Source of the DNA: BP-133 sp040756995
Lineage (GTDB): Bacteria > Actinomycetota > Acidimicrobiia > IMCC26256 > BP-133
Length of the DNA: 64,000 bases
Assembly (NCBI GenBank): GCA_040756995.1
Contig: JBFLYK010000002.1
Coordinates: 186,001-250,000, forward strand
Direction: 5' to 3'
Made by a program: the position numbers and the translations under genes. Under the pieces are notes generated by a model. That model saw only the letters and a list, made by a program, of their open reading frames with translations. It was not told the DNA's origin and did no database searches. Position 1 is the stretch's first letter; the number at the start of each line of letters is the position of its first letter. Shown piece by piece: positions 39,819 to 47,664 of the stretch.

Positions 39819-41498
39819 ATGGCCAGTGCACTCGGACTGCGCCGTGTCGCGGCCATGCTGGCGGCCGGCCTGCTGGCGGCCGTCGGCTTGGCGCCCACGC
39901 CCGTGGGCAGTGCCGCCCCTGTAGCCGACCGAGCGGTGCCGGCCGCCGATTGCGGACCGGGCTCGTTGCCGGAGACCGGGTTGCAGGGCCAGGTTCCCCA
40001 GTCCGACCGTGACAGCGGCCGATCAACGCAGGGGTACCGGTGCAACCTCCAACTCGTCGGACAGCATCAGGGAGAGGGCGCATCCATCCAGAACGCCTGG
40101 TACGGCGACTGCGACTACTACGGCACAGCCATCGGTGGCCCGGTGCGCAATCCGGGAGTGCAGGTGGTCGACGTCGCCGATCCGGCCCGCCCGAAGGTGA
40201 CCGCCCGGCTGGTGTCGCCGGCCATGACTGAGCCTTGGGAGTCGTTGAAGGTCCACGAGGCCAGGGGCCTCCTGGCGGCCGTCCACGGCGGCGTGGGCCT
40301 CGGGCCCGTGTTCTTCGACGTCTACGACGTGAAGACGGACTGCCGCGCCCCGCGGCTGCTCAGTTCCCTGCCGCTCCCGAGCAACATCATCGGCCACGAG
40401 GGCACCTGGGCCCCCGATGGCCGGACGTACTGGGTCGGGATGATCGGCGGCCTGGCCGCCATCGACGTCGCCGATCCGACCCGGACCAGGCTCATCTATG
40501 CCGACGACAGCCGGGTGCACGGTCTGTCGCTCAGCGACGACGGGAACGTCGCCTACCTCGCCGCCATCTCCGTCGACGACGGCGAGCCCAACGGATTGCG
40601 GATCCTCGACGTGAGCGACGTCCAGGCCCGACAGCCCCTGCCCCAGGTTCGGGAGATCAGCCACCTGTACTGGGCCGATGGCGCGGCTGCCCAGCACACC
40701 ATCCCGGTCACCTACGGCGGCCGGCCGTTCCTCTTCTTCGTGGACGAGGGCGGTTCCCGATACCGGGACCGCTCCGAGGGGCTCCGGGGACTGCGCAGCC
40801 CGGCGGGGGCGGCGCGCCTCATCGACATCAGCGACATCCGGCGGCCCTACACCGTCGCCAAGCTGAAGTTGGAGATCCAACTCCCGACGCATGAACGCGT
40901 CGCCCGCTGGGACCTCGAAGGCAACGGAATGTTCGGCTACCAGGGTCACTACTGCAGTGTCGACCGACCGGTTGACCCGACCGCCCTGGCCTGCAGCTAC
41001 TTCCAGTCCGGGATCCGTGTGTTCGATGTCCGGGACCCGTACTCACCGCGGGAGATCGCCTATTTCAATCCGCCGGCCCAGACCGGCAAGCAGGCTCAGC
41101 TGCCCGGATCGTGGCACGTGTCGAGCCCGGCCCGGGCGGGCTTCGACCTTGCGGTCAACCAGGATTCGACCCCGCGGCCGAACCTGACCGCCGACTGGTG
41201 CATGGCCCAGGTCCGCTTCTACCCGGCCCGCAACGAGCTGTGGACCCACTGCCTGGACAACGGCTTCCTCGTCATGCGGTTCACCAACGGGGTCTACCCC
41301 CTCCCGCCGCTGGAGCGGCCCGTCGCCTTCCGGCCGGCCGCCGACTTCCCGGCCGAGCCCGTCTCGGCCCGGGGTCCGATCGGCTACAGGGCCAGCGCCA
41401 CCCGCCAACAGCTCGCCTACCGCTGCATCATCGTTCCCGGAATCAGCGAACAGGCCGCCGAGCGGCTCCTGGCCTCGATAACGGGCACCGACCGCTGA
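39819..41498 (+). CDS. Secreted LVIVD-repeat beta-propeller protein
   Basis: 559 residues. A signal peptide covers about 1-33 (AAMLAAGLLAAVGLAPTPVG). The mature protein is built of repeats like VQVVDVADPARPKVTARLVS, LAAIDVADPTRTRLIYADDS and IRVFDVRDPYSPREIAYFNP, the LVIVD pattern of extracellular beta-propellers. Several Cys (CDYYG, CSYFQ, WCMAQV) could form disulfides. No catalytic motif is seen; a binding or scaffold role outside the cell is likely. GGAGGA lies before the ATG. Confidence 0.85.
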   Translation: MASALGLRRVAAMLAAGLLAAVGLAPTPVGSAAPVADRAVPAADCGPGSLPETGLQGQVPQSDRDSGRSTQGYRCNLQLVGQHQGEGASIQNAWYGDCDYYGTAIGGPVRNPGVQVVDVADPARPKVTARLVSPAMTEPWESLKVHEARGLLAAVHGGVGLGPVFFDVYDVKTDCRAPRLLSSLPLPSNIIGHEGTWAPDGRTYWVGMIGGLAAIDVADPTRTRLIYADDSRVHGLSLSDDGNVAYLAAISVDDGEPNGLRILDVSDVQARQPLPQVREISHLYWADGAAAQHTIPVTYGGRPFLFFVDEGGSRYRDRSEGLRGLRSPAGAARLIDISDIRRPYTVAKLKLEIQLPTHERVARWDLEGNGMFGYQGHYCSVDRPVDPTALACSYFQSGIRVFDVRDPYSPREIAYFNPPAQTGKQAQLPGSWHVSSPARAGFDLAVNQDSTPRPNLTADWCMAQVRFYPARNELWTHCLDNGFLVMRFTNGVYPLPPLERPVAFRPAADFPAEPVSARGPIGYRASATRQQLAYRCIIVPGISEQAAERLLASITGTDR

Positions 41499-41499
41499 G

Positions 41500-41586
41500 G
41501 ACGTCCAGCGATCCGGCGATCATGTGCGGAATGCCGGCTGCATCAAGTGCCCGGACGATCTCGGCCAGAAGGTCGGCCAGCGTCAC
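41500..41586 (-). pseudogene. Stub of a nucleotidyltransferase gene
   Basis: About 29 codons starting at GTG 41586, which overlaps the stop of the preceding gene (GTGA). The frame reads TLADLLAEIVRALDAAGIPH then MIAGS, the typical N-terminus of MNT/AbiEii-like nucleotidyltransferases (up to the GS of the GSxxR/xDxD active site). It then runs into the end of the convergent LVIVD gene with no further homology, so the enzyme is truncated before its catalytic Asp pair. Confidence 0.55.
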
Positions 41587-41828
41587 TGCGACGAACAGCG
41601 CGCGGCCAGCTGGCTCGCCAGTTCATCGCCGTACAGGATCCGTAGCCACTCGTGATGCACTCGGGCGTCGTCAAAGTTGGGATTCCTCGCCCTGATGCCC
41701 TCGAGCGCGATCTGCCGCACCTGTTCCGACATGGCGACGGCAACTTCGACCCGCCGGCGGGGCTCCATCGCCCGGTAGACGTCGAGCTGGCGTCGGCGAA
41801 CGTCCGGGGCCGTATCGCGCAGGGTCAT
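41583..41828 (-). CDS. Small conserved protein, partner of a lost nucleotidyltransferase
   Basis: 81 residues: RRRQLDVYRAMEPRRRVEVA, VAMSEQVRQIALEGIRARNP and VHHEWLRILYGDELA. This all-helical small family is known to me as the upstream partner of nucleotidyltransferase genes, and here the GTGA overlap with such a gene stub confirms the pairing. With the partner truncated the protein is probably an orphan. Start is ATG 41828. Exact function unknown. Confidence 0.7.
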   Translation of the reverse strand: MTLRDTAPDVRRRQLDVYRAMEPRRRVEVAVAMSEQVRQIALEGIRARNPNFDDARVHHEWLRILYGDELASQLAARCSSQ

Positions 41829-41886
41829 GACGTGAGCCTAACCGCTGGGTGGGACAGGTTTCCGGGGCACCCGCAGCACCGGTGCG

Positions 41887-43632
41887 TCACTTGGTGAAGC
41901 CGATGTCCTCGTAGACGATGCTGGCGAAGCCGAAGGCACCGAAGTTGGCCAGCTGTGACCTCGTGGCCACGATGTCGGGCCGCTGATAGAGGGGGAGTGA
42001 GTGGACCACGTCCCAGAGGGCGGCGTCGATCTGGTTCGCCAGATCAATGGCCTTCTCTTCGTCGAATTCGCTCGTCGCCTCGTCGAACAGGGCGTCGATT
42101 TGAGGAGTGCCGATCCGGGAGAAGTTCTGCTGGAAGTCGAGCTCTCCGCCCTTGCCCGGCTTCGGGGAGACGTAGCTGGGCTTGTTCGAGCTGATCGGAA
42201 ACGGCTTGCCGATGAACGAGAACACGGTCAGCTCGAAGTTCCCGGGGACGATGTACTGCTTGAAGAAGTCCGGCGTGGGAACGGGCAGGACGTCGACCCG
42301 GACGCCGATGCCGTCCAGCATCGCTCGCACCAGTTCCGCCACCTGATTCGAGGAGCCCACGCCGGTGGGCACGACGAAGCGGAGGGCCAAGGGCTTGCCA
42401 TCCTTCTTGCGGACGTTGCCGTCGAGCTTCCAGCCGGCGTCGTCGAGGAGCTTCCGGGCGCCATTGACATCGGGCGAGCTCAGGATGCCGGCATTGTCCC
42501 GGTAGCCCCGCTGGCTGAGCATGAAGATGTGGTTCTGGAGCGGCTTTGCTTCGACGCCGAGGGGACCGACGAGCGCCTTGGCGATGGCGGCGCGGTCGAT
42601 GGCCATTCCAAGCGCCCGGCGGACGTTCACGTCTTTCAGGATCTCGCCCGTCCCATTGATCGTGATGCTCCGGAAGTCCGGACCGGCCGCCCGGTGGACG
42701 CTGATACCGGAAGCGCCCTCCACCCGCTTCAGCTTGTTCACATCGGCGGCGACATCGAGCACGTCGATCTCACCGTTGACGAGCGCGTCGACCTGACCCG
42801 CAGGATCGATGACCCGGAAGACGATCCGGTCGAGCTTCGGCTGGTTGCCCCACCACTTCGGGTTCCGCACGAGGCTGATGCTCTTGGCTGTCTGGTCGAG
42901 GCTCTCGAACCGGAACGGCCCGGCCGTGGTGAGCACCCTCGCCCTCCACCCGTCGTTGAAGGTGGCCGGATCGTTGTTTGTCGACGCCGGGTACAGCGGT
43001 GAGAACAGGGCCTTCCAATCGGCGTAGGGCCGCCGGAACGTCACGACGACCTCACGGTCGTCGCCGCCCCGAGCGACGCTCTCGATCTGCTCGTAGCCGC
43101 TCGACGAGGCAACCCGGTAGGCCGGGTTCGATCCCGACAGCGCCTTCCACTGCGCTTCGAAGTCTGCTGCGGTGATCGGCGTGCCGTCGTCCCACGCGGC
43201 TCTCGGGTTGATCCGGTAGGTGACGACCTGCCGGGGATCCGTGGCCGTCAGCTCGGCCGAGTCGAGGTAGTCCTTGTTGACCGTGGGCTTCGCCTCGGCG
43301 TCGAAGCGGAACAGCGAGGGCAGCAGCGCCCCGACCACGTTGCCGGCGTCAGCCGACGTCCCGTCGAGCTCCCCGGTGTTGAAATTCGGCGGGAACGAGG
43401 CGAGCGGCCACCGCAGGGTTCCGCCTTCGGGCAGCTCGTCCCGACGTACCGAGTTGATGCCGGTGCCGCTCGCCGGGGCGTCGCGCTTGGCGGTCGTCGG
43501 CTCCGTCGCGTGGTTGTCTCCGCCGCCCCGGCTGCAGGCCGACGGCGTGACGGCGAGAACGGCGGCAAGCAGGGCGGCGAGAAGAGGGGTCCGGCGTGGT
43601 GCAGGCCTACTGTCGGGCGCCGGCGCCAGCAT
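41887..43632 (-). CDS. Peptide/nickel-type ABC substrate-binding lipoprotein (SBP_bac_5)
   Basis: 581 residues. A signal peptide with lipobox LAVTPSACS (Cys33) is followed by a short linker and the family 5 binding-protein fold: GGTLRWPLASFPPNFN, PRAAWDDGTPITAADFEAQW, NPKWWGNQPKLDRIVFRVI and RRALGMAIDRAAIAKALVG. It should bind oligopeptides or similar ligands outside the membrane. No permease or ATPase genes adjoin, so it is an orphan receptor or serves a transporter coded elsewhere. AGGAG lies unusually close to the ATG. Confidence 0.92.
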   Translation of the reverse strand: MLAPAPDSRPAPRRTPLLAALLAAVLAVTPSACSRGGGDNHATEPTTAKRDAPASGTGINSVRRDELPEGGTLRWPLASFPPNFNTGELDGTSADAGNVVGALLPSLFRFDAEAKPTVNKDYLDSAELTATDPRQVVTYRINPRAAWDDGTPITAADFEAQWKALSGSNPAYRVASSSGYEQIESVARGGDDREVVVTFRRPYADWKALFSPLYPASTNNDPATFNDGWRARVLTTAGPFRFESLDQTAKSISLVRNPKWWGNQPKLDRIVFRVIDPAGQVDALVNGEIDVLDVAADVNKLKRVEGASGISVHRAAGPDFRSITINGTGEILKDVNVRRALGMAIDRAAIAKALVGPLGVEAKPLQNHIFMLSQRGYRDNAGILSSPDVNGARKLLDDAGWKLDGNVRKKDGKPLALRFVVPTGVGSSNQVAELVRAMLDGIGVRVDVLPVPTPDFFKQYIVPGNFELTVFSFIGKPFPISSNKPSYVSPKPGKGGELDFQQNFSRIGTPQIDALFDEATSEFDEEKAIDLANQIDAALWDVVHSLPLYQRPDIVATRSQLANFGAFGFASIVYEDIGFTK

Positions 43633-43784
43633 GCTCCTGAAACTACTTCAACGCCTCCCGGCGGGTGGCTCAGGGCGCCGAAGGCGGCCAGCTGCCAGAC
43701 GTGCCCCTGAACGTCGTACTGTCCGGGAACCCGGGCTTCGTCACGGGACGACGCGTGAAGGGTTAGGAAGAGGAGTGCTGGTCG

Positions 43785-44423
43785 ATGAAGCTGGTCTTGC
43801 AGGAGTTCCTGACGCTCGACGGTGTGTCCCAGGGTCCGGGTTCCCCGGACGAGGACACCAGCGACGGGTTCACACGAGGTGGCTGGTTCGTGCCGCATTT
43901 GGACGAGGAGTTCGAACGGCTGGCGGGTAGCTGGCTCGGCGAGGCGGACGCGTTCCTGTTCGGCCGTCGTACCTACCAGAACTTCGCCCGGGACTGGCCG
44001 AAGATGACCGACCATCCTGCCGCCGGCATCTTGAACGGCCTGCCGAAGTACGTGGCCTCCCGTAGCCTGACCAGTGCCGAGTGGAACCCGACCACGATCT
44101 TGTCCGGTGACGTAGCCGCACAGGTCGTTGAACTGAAGCAGCAGCCGGGACGCGAACTGCAGATCCACGGCAGTGCCCGGCTGGCCCAGTCCCTGCTGGC
44201 CGTCGGGCTGATCGACACGTTGCGGCTCGTGATCGCCCCGGTCGTGGTGGGCCAGGGCCGACGCCTGTTCCCGGACGGCGGCACACCGGTCGGTCTGCGC
44301 CTCGTCAGCCATCAAACGACACCGGGCGGCCTGTCCGTCCACATCTTCGAATCGACCGGGCTACCCCAGTACGGAACGTACGGCGCCGACGCGCCGGCGC
44401 CGGCCCCTGCGTCGTCACCATGA
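43785..44423 (+). CDS. RibD/dihydrofolate-reductase-like protein
   Basis: 212 residues: LVLQEFLTLDGVSQGPGSPD, ADAFLFGRRTYQNFARDWP, ELQIHGSARLAQSLLAVGLI and LRLVIAPVVVGQGRRLFPDG are the conserved blocks of the RibD C-terminal/YwjB-type reductase family. The fold binds NADPH and a pteridine- or pyrimidine-like substrate; stand-alone members mostly have unknown substrates. GAGGAG precedes the ATG. It is the third riboflavin-pathway-related protein in the window but is not clustered with the others. Confidence 0.88.
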   Translation: MKLVLQEFLTLDGVSQGPGSPDEDTSDGFTRGGWFVPHLDEEFERLAGSWLGEADAFLFGRRTYQNFARDWPKMTDHPAAGILNGLPKYVASRSLTSAEWNPTTILSGDVAAQVVELKQQPGRELQIHGSARLAQSLLAVGLIDTLRLVIAPVVVGQGRRLFPDGGTPVGLRLVSHQTTPGGLSVHIFESTGLPQYGTYGADAPAPAPASSP

Positions 44424-44509
44424 CGGTCCGTCCGTAGCGCAGTGTCGGGAACAAGGCGGCCGCTTCAGGGACCATCGGGATTGGTACGGATACGAGGAGG
44501 AGATCACCG

Positions 44510-44662
44510 ATGACCGCCACAGTCACTGCCGACCAGATGGTCGAAGAACCCCTCAGCGGCAACTCCACCGAAGCCGCGCCGCCCCCGGATCGCATCGGGC
44601 CGGCGGAGGAACTGGCCAACCTTTTGGCGCAGGCGTACGCCGCGATGCCGCTGTTCGCCTGA
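44510..44662 (+). CDS. Small acidic hypothetical protein
   Basis: 50 residues (MTATVTADQMVEEPLSGNST ... LANLLAQAYAAMPLFA) with a strong GAGGAGGAG ribosome site eight bases before the ATG. Mostly disordered with a short C-terminal helix; no family recognised. It lies 18 bp before the zinc-finger-like small gene and is probably co-transcribed with it. Confidence 0.5.
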   Translation: MTATVTADQMVEEPLSGNSTEAAPPPDRIGPAEELANLLAQAYAAMPLFA

Positions 44663-44680
44663 GCGACTGGAGACGTCACC

Positions 44681-44968
44681 ATGATCAGGTCGAGCGCCGG
44701 CTGGGCGCTCCGGAACACCCATCCGGCCGTCCTGGCGGTGCGTGAGCTCCTTCCGGAATGGGCCCGGACCACCGCCACCTGTCCTCACTGTCCGGTCGAC
44801 GGCACGCTGGCCACTGTGCTCGAACATATGCTGCGCGACCACGACAGCGAGGTCCAAGGCGCGGCGGCCTGGCTCGAAACCGTCGACCCGGACCTCTTCG
44901 CCCTGGCCGTCCATTACCTGATCAGCGGCGCCTACGAAGCCACCCCGCCCAATACTCGGTGCTGTTGA
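44681..44968 (+). CDS. Small protein with C2H2-like zinc motif
   Basis: 95 residues. TATCPHCPVDGTLATVLEHM then LRDHDSEVQG gives C-x2-C-x11-H-x4-H, a likely zinc site, followed by a helical tail (LFALAVHYLISGAYEA). GGAG lies before the ATG. Paired with the 50-residue gene upstream. No known family; a regulator or protein-binding adapter is possible. Confidence 0.55.
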   Translation: MIRSSAGWALRNTHPAVLAVRELLPEWARTTATCPHCPVDGTLATVLEHMLRDHDSEVQGAAAWLETVDPDLFALAVHYLISGAYEATPPNTRCC

Positions 44969-44996
44969 GCCAACTCGACACCGGCGAGGTTGGACC

Positions 44997-46178
44997 CTAC
45001 GGCGTGGCCATGAGCTCGTCGTAGAGCCGGTGGAAGGCCTGGTTGCCCATCTCGTTGCGGCCGAGGATCAGCGGCTTCAGGCCTCGACCCCGCAGGGTGG
45101 ACTGGAGCTGGCGGTTGAGCGGCAGGTCCTCCAGGATCACGGTGTTGACGAGGATGTCGTAGTTCTTCTCCCAGAGGGCCCGTTCTTCGTCGGACGTGAT
45201 GGGCGGCACGATCAGCCGGACGTCCATGCGGCAGCGGTTCGGGTCGGTGGGGTGGGGCACGAACGTCAGGGTCTCGTAGTGGTCGGAATGCCGCAGAATC
45301 GTGGTGTTGGGCATGAGGAAGTTCCCGACGGTGACGTAGGGGTCGATCGGGGCGTCGGGTGTGAAGCGGATCTGGTCGATCACCTTGCGGGGCGTGATCG
45401 CCCGGGCGTGACGACCGAAGTCCTGGAACACCTGGATGTTGGTGTAGAAGTACGGCCCGGCGCTGTTGGGGTGGACGAACTTGAGGTGGTAGCCGTCGAC
45501 GAAGGCGTCCTCGGCCACCTTCCAGTTCATGTCCTCGTCGAAGCTCGACATGCGGACCATGTCAAAGTGCTCGAGGTGATAGCCGGTGAGGATCTCGTCC
45601 ATCTCCCGGCCCATCCAGGCCGCGACGTCGATCGGCGCACCGGGGCGCTGCACGACCCACACCAGCCCGTAGCGCTCCTCGCAGGGCAGCTCGGTCAGCC
45701 CGTACTCCGACCGTTCGATGTCGCCGAAGGTGTCGCCGTAGGGGACGGAGCGCAGCGCGCCGTCGCAGTTGTAGGCCCAGCCGTGGTAGCCGCAGGAGAA
45801 GACCCGGCGGTGGCCGGACTCATCCTCGACCAGGCACGCTCCCCGGTGCCGGCAGGCGTTGACGAACGCTTTGACGCGGCCGTCCTCTTGGCGGACGAGC
45901 AGCACCCGGTTGCCGGGCAGGTCGATGGTGACGAAGTCGTTGGGCTTCGGGAGCTGCGAGGCGTGGGCGGCCAGGACGGGCACCCGGTCGAAGATCCGTT
46001 CCTGCTCGAGCCGGAAGATCTCGGGATCGGAGTAGATCTCGGGGTCGACGAGCATCAGGCCGGGAGCGAGATCGCAGGTGGTGTTGTCGATGTGCTCGAA
46101 CAACCGCGCTGCCATCCGGCCGTTGGTGACGGCGTCGAACAGCGGCGTCATCTCGGCGGTCGTTCTGCTTACGGTCAT
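44997..46178 (-). CDS. Rieske non-heme iron oxygenase, alpha subunit
   Basis: 393 residues. The Rieske centre is CRHRGACL (Cys109, His111) and CGYHGWAY (Cys129, His132). The mononuclear iron site lies in AEDAFVDGYHLKFVHP, where the bridging Asp and two His are present. It would hydroxylate or dihydroxylate a ring or activated carbon using electrons from a separate reductase, which is not in the window. The ATG overlaps the stop of LivG (ATGA). It is the last of an eleven-gene operon with the importer, P450 and dehydrogenase, so its substrate is probably the imported compound. Confidence 0.93.
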   Translation of the reverse strand: MTVSRTTAEMTPLFDAVTNGRMAARLFEHIDNTTCDLAPGLMLVDPEIYSDPEIFRLEQERIFDRVPVLAAHASQLPKPNDFVTIDLPGNRVLLVRQEDGRVKAFVNACRHRGACLVEDESGHRRVFSCGYHGWAYNCDGALRSVPYGDTFGDIERSEYGLTELPCEERYGLVWVVQRPGAPIDVAAWMGREMDEILTGYHLEHFDMVRMSSFDEDMNWKVAEDAFVDGYHLKFVHPNSAGPYFYTNIQVFQDFGRHARAITPRKVIDQIRFTPDAPIDPYVTVGNFLMPNTTILRHSDHYETLTFVPHPTDPNRCRMDVRLIVPPITSDEERALWEKNYDILVNTVILEDLPLNRQLQSTLRGRGLKPLILGRNEMGNQAFHRLYDELMATP

Positions 46179-46945
46179 GCAACTGCCTTTCCGAGGTAGG
46201 CGGCCTGGACCTCCGGACTGCGGCGCACGTCGTCGGGGGTTCCTTCGAAGATCGGGCGGCCGAAGTCGATGACGTAGATCCAGTCGCAGAGGGAGAGCAC
46301 GAGGTTCATGTCGTGCTCGACGAGCAGCATGGCGATGTCGTTTTCGTCCATGACCCGGCGCAGGATCGAGCCGAAGCGGGCGCTCTCGATCGGGTCGAGG
46401 CCCGACGACGGTTCGTCGAGCAGCACGACGGTCGGCTGGCTGGCCAGGGTGCGGGCCAGTTCGACGAGACGGCCGTGCCCGGTGGACAGCTCACCGGCCG
46501 GTCGGTGGGCGAGGTCGGCGAGGCCCACGTCGGCGATGAGCCGGTCGGTCAGTTCCCGCTGAGCGGCCCGGGCGGCCCGGGAGTTCCCGGTCAGGCCGAG
46601 TTGGGAGAACGGGCCGTCGCCGATGAGCTGCCCTTCGGCGGCCAGGGCGATGTTCTCCCGGACGGTGAGGCTCCGGAACAGCTCGAGCCGCTGGAAGGTC
46701 CGGCCGATGCCCCGGCGGGCCCGCTCGGTCGGTGACGCGGAGGTGACGTCGTGACCGTCGATGAACACCCGGCCGGCGGTGGGGCGGAGGAACCCGCCGC
46801 ACACGTTGAACATGGTCGTCTTGCCGGCGCCGTTGGGCCCGATGAGCCCGGTGATGCGCCCTCGGGGCGCTTCGAGGCTGACACCGTCGAGCGCCACGAG
46901 CCCGGCGAAGCGCATCTCGATGTCGTGTGCGCTGAGGCCGTTCAT
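46175..46945 (-). CDS. livG: LivG-type ABC ATPase (cluster 2)
   Basis: 256 residues with Walker A LIGPNGAGKTTMFN, GIGRTFQRLELFRSLTVREN, signature ELSTGHGRLVELARTL, Walker B VVLLDEPSSGLD and switch LLVEHDMNLVLSL. The signature has His where Gln is usual (STGHG). The ATG overlaps the LivF stop, and its own stop overlaps the Rieske oxygenase start. It would drive the fused permease at 47664. Confidence 0.94.
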   Translation of the reverse strand: MNGLSAHDIEMRFAGLVALDGVSLEAPRGRITGLIGPNGAGKTTMFNVCGGFLRPTAGRVFIDGHDVTSASPTERARRGIGRTFQRLELFRSLTVRENIALAAEGQLIGDGPFSQLGLTGNSRAARAAQRELTDRLIADVGLADLAHRPAGELSTGHGRLVELARTLASQPTVVLLDEPSSGLDPIESARFGSILRRVMDENDIAMLLVEHDMNLVLSLCDWIYVIDFGRPIFEGTPDDVRRSPEVQAAYLGKAVA

Positions 46946-47664
46946 CCTGCGACCTCCGAGAGGGGGACGTCGGTCGAGCTGCCGAGGTAGCGGTGGAACA
47001 GCGACCCGTCGGCCAGCTGCGCCGGTTCTCCGACGAACTCGATCGTTCCCTTGTGGAGGATGTAGACGTAATCGGCCACCCCGAGGACCCGGTCGGCGTA
47101 CTGCTCGACGATCAGCAGCGAACGCCCCTCGGCCCGCAGCGTCGCCACCGCGTCGAAGATCTCGTCCACCACCACGGGCGCCAGACCGACCGACAGTTCG
47201 TCGGCCATCACGATCGGGGCGTCGAGGAGGAGCGCCCGGCACACAGCCAGCATCTGCTGCTCGCCGCCGCTCATCGTCCCCGCCACCTGGCTGAGCCGCT
47301 GCGTGAGCCGGGGGAACCAGCGCTCGACACGCTCCAGGGCCTCGGTGAGGTTCCCTCCCTGCAGGAACATGGCGATGTTCTTCCGCACCGTCAGGTGCCG
47401 GAAGATGCCCCGCCCTTCGGGCACCAGGCAGATGCCGCGGCGGGCCCGGACGTGCACCGGGTCGTTCACCACCGAACGCCCGTCGACCAGCAGGTCGCCG
47501 GCGGTGGCCGGGACCAGCCCGGCGATGACGTTGAGCAGCGTCGTCTTGCCGGCGCCGTTGGCGCCGAGCAGCGCTACGGTCCGCCCCGACGGCACGATGA
47601 GATCAACACCGTGGAGAACCTCGAGGTTCTGGTAGCCGGCGTGGAGGTTTCTGACTTCGAGCAT
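46942..47664 (-). CDS. livF: LivF-type ABC ATPase (cluster 2)
   Basis: 240 residues: Walker A LLGANGAGKTTLLNVIAGL, signature TMSGGEQQMLAVCRALL, Walker B IVMADELSVGLAP and switch SLLIVEQYADRVLGVAD, all intact. This is the full-length counterpart of the frameshifted LivF in cluster 1 and serves as a guide to its missing C-terminus. Start and stop overlap neighbours (TAATG, ATGA). Confidence 0.94.
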   Translation of the reverse strand: MLEVRNLHAGYQNLEVLHGVDLIVPSGRTVALLGANGAGKTTLLNVIAGLVPATAGDLLVDGRSVVNDPVHVRARRGICLVPEGRGIFRHLTVRKNIAMFLQGGNLTEALERVERWFPRLTQRLSQVAGTMSGGEQQMLAVCRALLLDAPIVMADELSVGLAPVVVDEIFDAVATLRAEGRSLLIVEQYADRVLGVADYVYILHKGTIEFVGEPAQLADGSLFHRYLGSSTDVPLSEVAG

